Origin: Symsagittifera roscoffensis
Lineage: Eukaryota; Xenacoelomorpha; Acoela; Convolutidae
DNA length: 64,000 nt
Direction of reading: 5' to 3'
Assembly (NCBI RefSeq): GCF_963678635.1
Contig: NC_087068.1
Coordinates: forward strand, 58,575,896-58,639,895
The stretch's first letter is position 1; each line of letters starts with the position of its first letter. This document shows positions 28,146-40,508 of the stretch, in pieces. Both the position numbers and the translations under genes were made by a program. Under the pieces are notes generated by a model. It ran no database searches. It was given only the letters and a program-made list of their open reading frames with translations, and was not told where the DNA came from.

Positions 28146-29760
28146 CAATTCGGAAGGGTCAGCTGATTTGCGCTCAATTCGGAAGGGTCTTAGGAGAAGA
28201 CTGATCCGGCCAGCAGTACAAGGAGCAACAAGAAGAGGCTCAACGACGACAACAATCGACTGTTGGGTATCGTTAACAAGTTTTGTATCCCTTTTGGTAC
28301 AAAAAATTAAGATAGTAATCTGTGGGGGGCTCGACAGTGCTGCACTGTAGTGACCCTTCACCGAACTGCGAATATCCGAGTTAAGCACCTTAATTCGGAT
28401 ATTAAGGAAACCCGGAGGGGTATAGTATTAATGATGTTATTATTTATATAGCCTATATTAATAGTCTTATATCGTTTTTCAGTGAAAAACAACGAAAACA
28501 GACCGGTTTTTAGGGTCAAAATAGCGATATTTTGATTCCCCCACAAGTCGCGATTTTTGAGATATCGATATTTTTTGAAACGGAAAAAAGCGCTAAATTA
28601 GTGTGTTACATCGTAACTGCACTACCATAATAGATAGAACCGGTTAAGTTAAGTTCGAAGGTGGTTGGAACTAATTTGGTACCGAAAACTGAAATTTCGT
28701 GATTTTTGAGAAAACGGAACACTATAAATTCAGAAAATTTTTTGAAATTTTTGAGTTACAACAGCAAAAATAGTTGTTCGGACAACGTCCACTAGCGAAT
28801 CTAAAAGTTTTAAAACCCGCTACCCGAAAGCCTTCCGGGTTTCAGAGAAATCGACCTTAACGTGTTTGATTTGGTGGATTCATCAATCCGGAGGGGTCCA
28901 GGTAGCATAGTTTTTCGCAAACTTTTTCTGCTAAAGCGTTTTAGATCGGGTCTTTTGAATTGAACTAGAAGAGTATAGGCCTTCTGAGCTCGGATCAATA
29001 ATTTTTAGGTCGGAAGGACCAGAATTGCGGAAAAAGTTAGGTGGAACCTATAAGTGAGAAATTTTTTGAGTTTGCAAGAAAGACGTTTTGGCTAATAACT
29101 TTTCGACAACCGGACAGATCCGGTTAATCTTGGTACCATTAGATCAGAAATTAGCTGAACTTACTAGTAGGAAAGAGAATTACTCGAAAAAGCGAGCGAG
29201 AAAATTTTTGGAGATTGTTTTTAGCAAATTACACAAATCCGGAGGGGTACACCCTTCACGTTTTATAAATTTTTCTGAAAAACCCTTAGACCCCTACCAA
29301 AAGGTAATAGCGGTTGAATAAAGGAGAGGGCTAAAAGCACAGCAAAAGCTTAATCGAGCCGAAGTTAGGCGAGCGATAAGACCCTTCACCGTTAGTGTGA
29401 ATTGTCAAATAAGAGGCTTAACTTCAATCCGGAAGGGTCTAGGAAAGTAGTGCATACCCTTCCTAGTTAATTGAAAGAGCAAAATTGCATCGGAGAACGT
29501 ATCCGGAGGGGTATAGGTTGAAAGTAGGAAATCTCCGAAAAGCTACTTTTACAAAACCTGAGGGTTCCCAATCCGGAGGGGTCAAAATTTTTTTCAAGTT
29601 AGGAGGGTTCCGAATCCGGAGGGGTCTTATAGTTGCTAATTCGGAGGGGTCCAAATCCGGAGGGGTCTTATATTAACTAACTCGGAGGGGTCCAAATCCG
29701 GAGGGGTCTAGATTCTATCAATCCGGAAGGGTCCTATTTGTGCCAATCCGGAGGGGTATT
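28146..29760 (+). repeat. cluster of about 15 AATCCGGA(A/G)GGGT motifs
   Basis: Copies with at most a few changes occur at about 28146, 28174, 28411, 28884, 29236, 29425, 29501, 29570, 29612, 29638, 29653, 29680, 29693, 29719 and 29744. They are direct, irregularly spaced, and densest at 29560-29760. The sequence between them is unrelated, so this is not a simple tandem array. Confidence 0.8.
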
Positions 29761-30535
29761 ATTTTATTAAAGGACTTAGGTAGACGAAAGAAAGACTAAA
29801 AAGCGAGAGGTATTAGGTTATTAGCACACAGGCTAGCTATCAGTGACTGCACTGGTAACTTGCCTTTCAATAAGAACCAGACCAAAACAAAACAGGTCCG
29901 AACTCGGATATTCGCGACACTAAGTCTAAATTAAAAAGAGCGTGATTCATTGGTGTGGATTGAAACATGATACGTTTTTGGGAAAAGTGACTGCCCTGAG
30001 GATTTTAGTAGGTCTAGCTCGGGCAGTCCGAAGGCAGATAGGTAACACAGTACTCGGTGGGTGCAATAGACGCCCACTTGAGAAAATTACTGCCTTCAAA
30101 GTTTTGTCTGTTTGGTGCAACACCGAGCAGGGAAAGCTTTTTATTTAAAAGACAAGTTCGACTATTGTACTGCGACCGACTAAGAGTACATTACACATAC
30201 GTTTTTTTTAGAGACATTCATATTTTATCAATATATATATTTTTGTTTTTGATTTTAAGTCAGCATAAACTGTGCTTGATTGGGTAGTGAGTACACTATC
30301 TTTTAAATTTACTGTTAACATCATATTGTGCTAGTTTTCAAATCTTACCACCGATAATCGGTTAGTGTGAATAAATTTTATACAAACTGTACTCTGATAA
30401 CATACAGGGATTCGTGGTCACTATTTAATAGAATCTTGTGAAAATTATTGTGTTGTGTCATTATTATTGTTAATAAAACTATAAGGTATCTAGCAGTCAG
30501 GTTAAGTATAGGCATTAATAAGTGACAACCAGAGA

Positions 30536-30916
30536 ATGAGTCTAGACAAGTCAAGGATACCAAAACGAGGTAATAGCTCTAGGAAATTCATACCTGAAAA
30601 GCAAAGAAAAACGATGACCGATCCTTTTGTGGATTGGATCAAGCGATCCCGGTCTGACAAAAGGGGGACGGTTTCAGGCAGAATGGTTGAAACGAGAAGT
30701 CAGAAGACCTCGGAAGAACGAAAAGAACTGTTAGAAGTGGAGGTCAATATGGACCATACCACGAACGACAACCAGGAAGTAAATGAACTGGAAGGGAGAG
30801 GCGGAAGGCTGGCGAGTGAATCCACTCCGGTAGAACAAGACATGATTTTGCCACTTCCACCGGGACATTGGATCGAGAAGAGATGTCGGAACTGTCCGAC
30901 ATCTCAACTGAAGTAG
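30536..30916 (+). pseudogene. Gag N-terminus of element 2 (first frame)
   Basis: Begins MSLDKSRIPKRG, matching the start of the Gag of element 1 in position and pattern, and contains the internal MVETRS that aligns with MVSTRS. It then loses frame around 30860-30905 and ends at 30916, while Gag continues in another frame. A one-base indel is the simplest cause; programmed frameshifting is unlikely because element 1 reads through in one frame. Confidence 0.75.
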
Positions 30917-33144
30917 CGGCAACGAGAAGATCTCCGACAGACAACACTATGATGGCAGGCGGAACTGGGAAACAAACAACGTCATCATCGTTCTCAGAAA
31001 GAATGAAGAACACCTTCGGAAACATCTTTCGATTCACCATGGGAGGAGGCGCGGGGAACGAAGTTGAAACCCAGGAGGAAGAGGATGAAGAGGAGCAAGG
31101 GGACTTTGGATCTCAAGTCAGCCTCAATAGTTCGATCCAGGAGAGTGAGACACACGTCGGAAGAGAGACTGGAACCATGGACAAATTTGGTGCAGTGACA
31201 ACGATAAGCAAAGAGGCAAACACACCGGGCCAGTCAAAGGACTTCGCGATTAGGACAAGTTCGGAGCCACAACCTGGAGAGAGTAGAACCAGAGGGCTTG
31301 GCAACGCGTTAATGGATCCTGAAATAAATAATGAAAAGACGTTGAAGCAGAGAGTCAAGGCCCGGATCTCGACAAGCACGAAGTTACCTGGGACCGACAG
31401 GGTTACACCACCACTAGTGACACCACTCGTGGAAAACGGGGCAGCACTAGAGGAAGCCTTAAACAACATAGTGGACAGTTTAGGAGAACAAAATGAACAG
31501 ATGTCGATAAGGATGAGTGAACTAGAAAGAGCAGTTCACATTGAAAGAGAAAGTCTGCGGGAAGAAATAAACCGCAATAGACAGGAAGTTGGCAGGAGCG
31601 AAAAACGCTTGAAAGAAAGAACGGACGAGCATATGGCAAAGAACTTGTCGCGAATGACCAGAGAGGCGGAACAGCGAGAGTTACGCTTAAGAAACGACAT
31701 GGAGAGGTTAAGAATTCAGCAAGAGCAGTCTCTTGGGACTCTTGACACAAAGATAGACTCGATGATGAAGAGGCGAACTCAGGCTATCATGGATAGGTTG
31801 GACAGGCTACTAAGCAGCACGAGTGGACCAAAAGAAGGAGAGCCGAACTCGGGAGGTCCCAGCAGGGAACCGAGGGTGAACTTCAATGAACATCAAAGGA
31901 GGAAGACGTATGGATCCACTAGAGGCAGGGGCAGTTCGCCAGGCTATGCCACAAGGGGTAATGGAGCATGGGGCCCGAACAGTAGAGCAAGTTCAACGGG
32001 GAACAGACGAACCTTTAACGAACGACCAACGCAAAGCACACATGCGACTGGGAGAAGTGATTCTGGCAACAGGGGGCATGCAAGCCCGAGGAGGAGTCAT
32101 GTGGGTCAAGCGGGAAGCGCTCACGGTGATTCGGATTGCAGGGATGCACCGCACACAGAGCCTTCGACGAGGTGTGAGGACACTCAAGCGGGACACTCAA
32201 TGGATGCTACGGCAATGGCCACAGCATTTGAACCCCTGAACAGGTCTTTGGAGACATTCCTGACGCGGTTATCTAGAACCAATGAACGCAGTGAGAAGTC
32301 CAGAAGAGTCTTTAAGAAGCCAAGATGCTACAAAGACGAATCTGATGGCTGTATTGATACCTGGATAGAGGTAATGAAGCTGCATTTCGAGGAAGAGGAC
32401 TTATCGGAGAGACAGGAATGCAGCGCGCTCACCAGCAACTTAGAAGGGACAGCCCTGAACTGTGTCATGGCCAAGAAGCAATATCAACGTGACACTGCTG
32501 AAAAAATCTTCGAAATCTTGTTAAACCGTTTCGGATCAGGGGTGCAGGGGCACCAGGCGATAATGCGCTTCGAGAAACGGAGGCAACGAGAGGATGAAAC
32601 CATAGACAAGTTTCTCGATGATTTGGAAATGCTGAGAAGACGCAGCCAACCGGATGAGTCAAACCGAAGGATGAACCTGGCCGTAGCCTCAAAATTCATC
32701 GATGGTGTGAAAAATGATGAACTTCGTACGATGCTAGCAACGCATTACACACCACTATCAACTAATGCGCCAACACCGGAGGAGTTGAGGCTCAAATCAA
32801 AAGAGTATCTTTTGTTGAAACCTCCTTCGAGATCTGGATATTACAAGAACAATTATGGAAATTTTAACAACGGACCAGCAAACCAAGGGAACAATTGGTA
32901 CAAACCGAGGGATGATATGGACAAGAGACGCTCTTGTGCTAATTGCAGTTCAACAGACCATCATGTGTCAGCATGCCCAGCTTACAAACAAGGCATGAAA
33001 GCGATAGGCTTTAGCCTCGAGGACGAAGATGCGTCAGAGTTGGACCATGAGGATTTCATGAGAGGCGTAATTGCGAAATTCGGCCCGAGATGTTTCTTTT
33101 GCAACTTGGAAGGTCATTTTAAGTCAGATTGTCCGCAATTCTGA
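30868..33144 (+). pseudogene. Gag of element 2: capsid-like domain and two zinc knuckles
   Basis: Continues Gag after the frameshift. It has a long coiled coil (about 31460-31790), a low-complexity Gly/Arg/Ser stretch (31850-32130), the Gag domain starting DESDGCIDTWIEVMKLH (about 32337), and two CX2CX4HX4C knuckles at about 32935-32976 and 33091-33132. It ends at TGA 33142-33144, where element 1 has Trp (CPLFW), so this is a TGG to TGA nonsense change and the same frame continues from 33145. Nucleic-acid-binding and particle-forming roles follow from the family. Confidence 0.85.
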
Positions 33145-34602
33145 GATGCAGTGGCAGACATCAAGCATCCAAGACATGAAGAAGCTTTGTCAGGAGTGAA
33201 AGCCAGCAAGGCTCGACTTTTGAGTGAAGCGGAGGCACGCAGAAAGGATAAACCTCAAGAGCTGGCGGCAAAGAAAATGCAAGCGGTAACAGGGGAGACA
33301 CGTGAGTCGGAACCGGCAACTGCGGCTGAGGACTTCAAGATCGATTATAAGGCAGCCGCAAGGGATGCTCTAAACAGAGTACAACAGGAATTGGTGACGA
33401 AAGAGATCGAACAAAAAGTGAAACTTGAACTGGAAAATGAAAAGCTTCAGGAGCGACTGAATACCTTCGAAGCAACGGAGTTCGAAGAGACGAAAACACC
33501 AAGCAGTTTAGACATGAAACTTAAAGTGATCCCCGGTAAGAGGTTCGGCATGGTGCCGCAGGGAAATAAGATACAGTCGATAATCTCAGTGGCTGGACAC
33601 CAGGTAATAAGAAATCTGAGTGAACCATCAGAGTTCACTTTAATGCATTTGGACACATATGCAGATTATCTGAGGCAGGTGGAGCCACGCACCGAGTCGA
33701 GAGCTGTGCGAGCACTACTAACGACGGGTGGCCCTCGCATGAAGAAACTTCATGGACGCTACATGGAGGTCTATGGGCCGTATCAAATAATGCTGAACGT
33801 GGATGGAATCATTATCTACACTAGGACTTATGTAACAACAGATGATGACCAAATGGGGCAGATCTATTTGGGTGAAGAGGAACTCAAAGTCCGCCGGATA
33901 GGCCATGACGCCATGATGGAACAAGACGCAGTACACATTGGATATGAAGCAGATGTGACAGCACACCTGCTCGACACCAACGGAACAAAAATCGGAGTCA
34001 CAGGGCTTCTGGACACAGGAGCGGTAGTGAGTGTGATGCCGATAAAAACTTGGGAAAGAATGGGCTTCACGCGGGAAGATCTGATTCCTACGAATCTCCG
34101 ACTGGCAGCCGCAAATCGAGGAGCCATCTACGTAGCCGGAAGAACACCGATAACGGTCCTTCACATGGGAGGACGAGACCTTTGGATGAGCTTCCTGGTG
34201 GTAGAGAATCTGGACGACGCCGACCAATTCATCTTGGGCAGAGATTTCGTCAGGAATTTTGACGTGATGATTGACTTGAACAACGGTCTAATACGGATTA
34301 GAAACCCGGACCGAAAGTATGTTAAGAGACCAATTAATAGGATAATAACAGACGAAAATGAGGTACCAGTTTTTTTGGATAGAAAAGTAAAATTACAACC
34401 AGGACAAGCTGTAGTAGCAATTTTTAGAATGAGAAATTTAAATTTGTTGAGTGATAGTAAACAGGTTTGCTTAGTACCGAATCCAAATAGTCAGAGTTCG
34501 GTGATTTTAGGCCGGAGCTTCTCGGTAACGCGAAACGGACTGTGTGTCAGTGTGTTGTTTCAATCCAGCGTGGAAAGAAGCTTGGCTACGCTTTGCCGAT
34601 GA
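33145..34602 (+). pseudogene. Protease region of element 2
   Basis: Same frame as the preceding piece after the TGA. Contains LLDTGAVVSVMP (about 34009-34044), the aspartic protease active site, and the conserved ILGRDF and CLVPNPNSQ blocks. A deletion of about 20-25 bp near 34560 relative to element 1 shifts the frame, and this piece stops at 34602. Confidence 0.85.
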
Positions 34603-36656
34603 GGACCGACTATGAGGAGACACAAAACTTGAAGAAATATAGTGTGAAAGACTGTCCTTATCATGCGAATAAAGATAAAATTTTAAGGAGAATTAATGAA
34701 TTAAAATCTATTCATAAATTGTTTTCAATGAAATCCGAAACGTACGACGGCTTATCAAGCTGCTCGAATTTTCCGGAACGCCCCTCGTCATATGAACTAG
34801 ATTCTGACAAACCGGTTTTGCCAGAAATAGAACATTTAAAAGGGAAAATAGGTGAGGGAGATTTTGAAAAATTGCGGGACGTTTTATATCGGAACGCGGA
34901 TGTATTTTCGAAACATAAAGCGGACATCGGTTGCTGTAACTTCGTAGAACACGAAATTGAGTTGGAAGTAGGTGCCGTTCCGCACAGAGAGGGCGCGAGA
35001 CGAATGACACCACACAAATCGGAAGCGTGCCGAGCGGAAATAGAAATGTTGCTTGAATACGACATGATAGAACCCTCGAAATCGCCATGGGCTTGCGGGG
35101 TAGTAATGGCGAAAAAGAAAGGGGGGCAGCTTAGATTTTGTTGCGACTTTCGTTACTTGAACGCGGTAACAATAAAAGATGCGTACCCGATACCGCGAAT
35201 AGACGAGAGCCTCTCTAAGCTTGGTGATGCAAAGTTCTTCACCACATTGGACTTGGGTTCTGCCTTCTGGCAGGTTCCTTTGCGGAAGAAGGATAGGGAA
35301 AAAACCGGTTTCGCGTGCGAATTGGGGTTGTACCAGTGGAAGAGGATGCCCTTCGGCTTGTGCAATGCAACAGCAACTTTTCAAAGGCTGATGGCTCAGG
35401 CTTTGACAGGAGTGACCAAAAAGTACGGGAATCTCTTGATGTGCTACGTGGATGACGTAGTCATAGCGACACCGACCCTGGAGGATCACATTGATCGGCT
35501 CGATGAGGTCTTCGGATGTATGAAAAGAGCAGGCTTGAAATGCAAACCATCGAAATGTGAAATCCTTAGGGATTCGATCAAGTACCTGGGAAGAATGGTG
35601 GACAGGCATGGTGTGAGGCCAGATCCGGAAGCAGTAGAGGCTGTGCTGACATGGAAGGCTCCGAGGACGGACACACAGCTAATGAGCTTCCTGGGGTTTG
35701 CCAATTATTACCGTGAATTCATTAAAGGATATGCGGACAAGGTGAACCCGATGCAGAAGCTGATGCGCAACAAAGGGAAAAAGTTCGAATGGAACGATGA
35801 GGCACAGGTTGCATTCGAAAACATAAAGCGGGAACTGTGCGAAGCGCCAGTGCTGGGCATGCCTACAGAAAAGGGCATGTATGTTCTCGACACAGACGCA
35901 TCGGTGGTGGCCATCTCAGGAATCTTGCATCAAGAGCAAGAATGGAACGGAAGAACAGTTCTCCGTCCCATTGCATACGGCAGCAAAGTCTTGAGTGACA
36001 CAGAGATGAAATATGGCGCACCAAAAGCAGAAATGTTTGCAGTAGTCACCTTCGTGGAGAAGTACCGTGCATACTTGGGGAGCGCTCCCTTCAAGTTACG
36101 CGTGGACAACAGAGCGTTATCCTGGTTGAAGACCTACTCGATTGATCAGAGTTATATTGGTAGATGGATAGTAAGATTGGATGGCTACCATATGATAATC
36201 GAACATAGGATGCGTGATAAACACCAGAATGCTGACAGCCTCAGCAAGAAAACTGAGTTCTATGAAAGATTGGAGCAGAAGCAGGCCAATCAGGCGGAAA
36301 TAAAGGAGGGATTCTCGTTTCTGGACAAAGAAACTTATGAAGCGCTTCCCTTAACGAGATGGTTGGATAAGTCTGGACATCCAATTCCAGGGTACCCAGA
36401 GTTACCTGTAGAGAAAGCAGCCGAGATAAAGATCCTGTCCAAGGAGGACCCGGTCCCCTTGGATCTGTTGCTGCGCTCGAACCTGGTCCAGCAAGAACTC
36501 TCTCGCATGAATATAAACAGCCTCTCATTATTGGATAAAACGGTGCAAGTCACACCACAAGTGATGCGGATGCTGGGTGGATTGTTAGAAATAGAAGTGA
36601 CCAGAGATGACCCCGAGTGGACAGCAGCAGTGGCATCGCTAACAGTCAGTGAGTAG
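34542..36656 (+). pseudogene. Reverse transcriptase and RNase H of element 2
   Basis: Starts in the third frame after the deletion. The reverse transcriptase has FTTLDLGSAFWQVPL (about 35239) and YVDD (about 35446-35457); RNase H has LDTDAS, AEMFA, RVDNRA and NADSLS, so all acidic residues are retained. This is the best conserved part relative to element 1. It ends at TAG 36654-36656, and a second in-frame stop TAA follows at 36753-36755. Confidence 0.9.
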
Positions 36657-36818
36657 GTGAAGATCATGCCGTCCAGACGACAGCACGAAGAGAACGAAAG
36701 GGATTGTAGGATAATAGTTCAGCAACTAGTATCCTCAATACCCCAAGAGATTTAAACAAGTACTTCTTACGGACAGAAAGAACAGGGAAGCAGCAAGCGA
36801 AAGAAAACCGTCATCTTC
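36657..36818 (+). pseudogene. linker of Pol between two nonsense codons
   Basis: In the same frame as the pieces on either side. It can be aligned loosely with the linker of element 1 (a K-K-T-V-x-F block follows at about 36807). Two stops, 36654-36656 and 36753-36755, break it. Confidence 0.6.
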
Positions 36819-38678
36819 GTGGACCAGGATAAGGAAGGTAAAAAGGTAGAACAAAATCGGCTGCAAGACTATTTGTCCGGGGAGACGAATGATGAAAAGA
36901 ACCAGCGATCACAAGGTCACCACCCGGGACAAGAAAATTTGTCCGGGGAGTCTGAGATAGACGAGAAAATTCCTGATGAGAAACAGGACCTAGAGAACAA
37001 GGTTTTGTCCGGGGAGTTCAGATGGATGCGAAGAAAGCACAGACATGATCTGGAGGAGAGCGCAGTCTCCAGCACAACCTCTTCGACGGATGATGATTCC
37101 CGAAACTCAGGAATGGATACCTATTCAGACAGGAATTCGACCTCGGGATCAGAACTGTCAGAACTGGCGATTCACACGCTACTAGTGGAAACTCGGGCGA
37201 GGGATCTGGACAGAGAGGTGTACCAGGATCCTGACAGTGATCGCTACCTAATACCAAGTGAAAGAGTCTTTGACAACGCAGCGGATGACTTAGAAACAAT
37301 AGCAGTACCAAAGCGGTCGATGAGCTTATTGCCACAGAAAGAGGCAGTCAGGACTGATCTTCAACCGTTTCAGCAAGAAACGCAACCGTTGGCGAAGATT
37401 TGGTGCGTTAAGATGGAAGAAGACACACATCAGCCCAACGAGCTGAATAGTCAGATGAGGGTCATGAAGACGTACTTGAAGGCGAGATACAGACTCTCGG
37501 ACCTTCTAAGGGCACAGAGAAATGATCGCATGACAAGCAACCTAAAAATGTGGATAGAAAACGGTGCACCAGACAAAGGTGACCTGGAAGAAGACAGCTA
37601 TAGGATCCTGAGACAATACTTCATGCAGAAGGAGGGAAGATTATATCTGAACAAGGACGGGATCGTGACTTGCAGGAGAAGAGAAGAAGACAAAGTCCTA
37701 TACAAATATAACGCGATAGTGTTGCCGCAACTCTATCAGACAGAACTATTATTCAGGTCGCACGATCAGATGGGCCATCAAGGGATCGACAAAGTGTATC
37801 AGAGGATCCTGAAGCGCTTTGAGTGGCCTGGAATGAAAAAGGCATGTGAGAAATGGGTAACAGCGTGCCTGTCATGCCAACAGGTCAAGGATCCAAGGAA
37901 ATTACGATTTCCTTTACAATTGATTGAGTCGTCTGAATTCAACGAGGTGGTGCAGATAGATCACCAGAAGATATGCATGACAGACAGCGGTTATAACCAA
38001 GTCTTGGTCATGATAGATCACTTCACGAAGTATGCAGAGGCCGTGCCCTGCATAACTGCCTCGGCGGAAGAGACATGCGACCACCTGATCAATACGTGGA
38101 TAGCAAGACATGGTTGTCCGATGACGTTTCAATCGGATAATGGAACAGCTTTCGTAGGAGAGCTTACGAAAGAGCTTATGAGACGCTCACAGGTCGCTCA
38201 GGTTCACTCCACGACATACCACCCTCAAACGAATTGTTTAGTGGAAAGACAGAATAGGACGTTAGTGTCGATGCTGAGGGTATATTGTTCCAGGTACATG
38301 ACCGATTGGGACAGATACCTTCCACAGGTGATGGGAGCTTATAATAGCACGCAACACTCCACCACTGGAATCAGTCCACACATGATGCTGACGGGACACG
38401 AGAAGTCTTCACCCTTGACATTCTTCTACCCAGAGTATGAGGGAAAGAAAACATCTCCACAGGTTTACGTAAGGGATGTGATCAGACGTCAACAGGAGTT
38501 GAACGATCTGATCAGACGAAATACTCAGAAAGCACAGGCAAGGCAAAGGAAAAGATTCGACAAGAAAGCAGCTGGCGCAAAAGCTTACTCGGTGGGACTA
38601 CGTATGGGTATTTCAGAACGTTATACCACCGAAAGGGACAAAGAAGCTTCTAAAAAAAATGGAGGGGACCCTTCATGA
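36819..38678 (+). pseudogene. Linker and integrase of element 2
   Basis: The first part is an acidic linker with three LSGE repeats spaced 22 residues apart, encoded by copies of the polypurine motif. The integrase has the zinc residues SHDQMGH and CLSC, catalytic Asp in IDHQK, Asp in QSDNG and Glu in CLVERQN. The frame is lost near 38597 (one base missing next to the VGQYVWV block of element 1) and again in the A-run near 38652, giving an abnormal tail to 38678. Confidence 0.88.
36872..37016 (+). promoter_or_regulatory. three internal polypurine-tract copies, 66-bp spacing
   Basis: TTTGTCCGGGGAG at 36872-36884, 36938-36950 (ATTTGTCC) and 37004-37016. Spacing is exactly 66 nt twice, so the copies may have arisen by duplication of a 66-bp unit, although intervening sequence differs. 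Equivalent to 17677-17740 in element 1. Confidence 0.6.
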
Positions 38679-39658
38679 TTACGGAGGTGCACCAGGAGGG
38701 ACGCTTTTATAGACTGAGTACTGGCCGAGCCGCCCACTACGAGAACATCAAGCCACACAATCCATCGACAGAAGACTGGTGTATACCTGCAGACATGGAA
38801 GAAGGGGATTATCTAATGATGGATCCTGCTTGTGAGGTCAATGAAAAGGGAACCAGGGAGAAGAACGATGGAAGCGAAGTCGTAGAGGAAGGTACGGATA
38901 CACCATTGGACCTGGATCCAAACAAACAGATCGAAGCGGACGATGAAACCTTACCCTACGCAGAGGAAGATTGGCAGGATCCCGAACAGACAGAAGTTCC
39001 CAAGAACTTGGAACCAGATCTTCCGTTCACGATGCAGACTCGTCAGAAGGGCGGGACGAGACCAAGAAAGAAATACAATCCTTACGGTGACGACTTTGTA
39101 GTGGATAGGATAGATCTAAAGAAAATAGTGGAGGAAGTAGTGGGTTTAGAGGAAATAACTGTGTCACAAGACATTGGCATAGTCGATGATCACAACGATG
39201 AGTGGGTTGACGACTGGTCGAAACCCGAGGTAGAATTCGACGATGAGCAACAGCAGTCATATGAACAAGACCTGACGAACCTGCGTGTCTTAGAATGGCT
39301 GAATGAAACAACCTCGGATCCAGAGAAGACCAGCGTCACGATTCAAGACGTAGATCGTGAAAGCATGAAATACATCAAGACCGAACGAGATGATCCTTCC
39401 TGGGCTGCCCAGGAAGGACGACTACTCATTCCAGCTTCTAACCTCGACTTGATACCCGGTATGCGATCGACGCGGACGTCGATGGATATTTTTGTCCGGG
39501 GAGTGGGGGTAGGACTTACCCACACTGAAAACTTGATAATAAAAAAATTAAGAATAGCAAGAGAAACAGGAGACTTAGAAGCAGAAACAGGCGAAGAACC
39601 TAAGAAACCTGACATAGGCAGGGTAGTTGAGTCATATTTTAATTTACCAAACGAGTAA
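38675..39658 (+). pseudogene. End of integrase and acidic C-terminal linker of element 2 Pol
   Basis: Begins MITEVHQEGRFYRLSTGRAAHYEN, part of the GPF-type segment after the integrase, and continues through an acidic stretch to FVRGVGVGLTHTENL (about 39489-39533), encoded by the 40-nt block shared with element 1. Stops at 39658 because of a one-base shift just before the macrodomain. Confidence 0.82.
39486..39525 (+). promoter_or_regulatory. 40-nt block shared with element 1, internal polypurine copy
   Basis: Identical to 15314-15353 (reverse strand). Includes TTTGTCCGGGGAG at 39491-39503 in a different reading frame from the LSGE copies, then a GTGGG/CCCAC inverted repeat. Confidence 0.6.
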
Positions 39659-40113
39659 CTAGTAGTATAATACTAACAGACAGTGATTTCATACTCACAA
39701 ACAGAACATGTGCGATAGCAATTACCGCAGACATGAGTTTTAAGACAGCGTTAGCGGCAGATTTTAAGAGAGAATACAAAAACGTGGATTTTCTTTGGAA
39801 GCAAAGACTAGGGATAGGGGGCGTAGCAGCCTTACCTCCGGCGGTGTCGCAGATACCGGGAAAGTACTTATGCTTCTTGGTAACGAGGGCGACGGAGAAG
39901 CAGCACGTGGACCCAGAAAACCTAGTCTTGTCTTTGACGAGGCTGAGGGACTTCCTTGTAGAAATGGACGTGAAGGAGCTCTCGGTTCCAGTGTACGATC
40001 CAAACAGAGGAAGACTGCATCCTCGGGAATTGTATGCGCTTGTACACGTGATATTCTCTGATACGAACATACAAGTATATCTACATAAGAAATATTACTT
40101 AAATATAGGCTGA
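39655..40113 (+). pseudogene. Macrodomain of element 2
   Basis: In the new frame from about 39660 the product reads TDSDFILTNRTCAIAITADM and then GGVAALPPAVSQIPGKYLC, LRDFLVEM, LSVPVYDPNRG and ELYALVHVIF, ending LHKKYYLNIG. It aligns along its length with the end of element 1 Pol. No lesion is visible inside the domain, only the frameshift ahead of it. Identification as TARG1-like is by pattern, not by a search. Confidence 0.65.
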
Positions 40114-40508
40114 GTGATGTGCGAGAGGGTGTTAGGCCAAAGACTAAGTTGTGCGTAATAGGTGATATGTGTGTTATGTTATGTTATGTGTTAGGTTATT
40201 AAGATCATGGGTAAGTAGGGGTTAGTGACCATGAACAACTAAATGACGATCTTGGGAATAGATCCAAAGTTTGGACTGTCCAATCTTGGGTCGAATTCCA
40301 AAATTTTAGAAACCAATTGATTTTAATAAATTTTAGGATGAATATCTTTTTATCTGAACTGTTTTAAGCAAATTTTAACGATATATGTTAAGGTGAAACT
40401 GACAAGTGTGACATTCGTGATTTCTTTTCTAGATCCTGATTGATCATTTAAATTACTCACTTGAGTCAAATCATCAAATCGAATCAAGTCAAACTTGGAA
40501 AGAATAGT
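40114..40508 (+). promoter_or_regulatory. spacer with 3' splice site before the second block
   Basis: TTTCTTTTCTAG/ATCC ends with AG at 40431-40432, 76 nt ahead of the ATG at 40509. It corresponds to TTTTCAG/ATCA in element 1. Otherwise AT-rich with short TTATG repeats near 40170-40195. Confidence 0.5.

Larger units (their letters stand above)
27587..30535 (+). other. 5' leader of element 2
   Basis: About 2.9 kb without a supported gene, twice the length of the leader of element 1. Starts with the spacer and primer-site motif, then an A-rich tract (27850-27970) like that of the other elements, then a region packed with CCGGAGGGGT-type motifs. Short frames (29088-29321, 29942-30148) show no recognisable features. 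Confidence 0.6.

Noticed and set aside
29560-29760. CRISPR-like array
   Set aside because: Repeats are only about 13 bp, vary in sequence and have irregular spacing, and the context is a eukaryotic retroelement leader.
30860-30916. Programmed gag frameshift in element 2
   Set aside because: Element 1 has one continuous frame, no slippery site was noticed, and element 2 has many other lesions.
34884-35609. 241-aa minus-strand frame over the RT of element 2
   Set aside because: Antisense shadow of the RT region; no recognisable feature.
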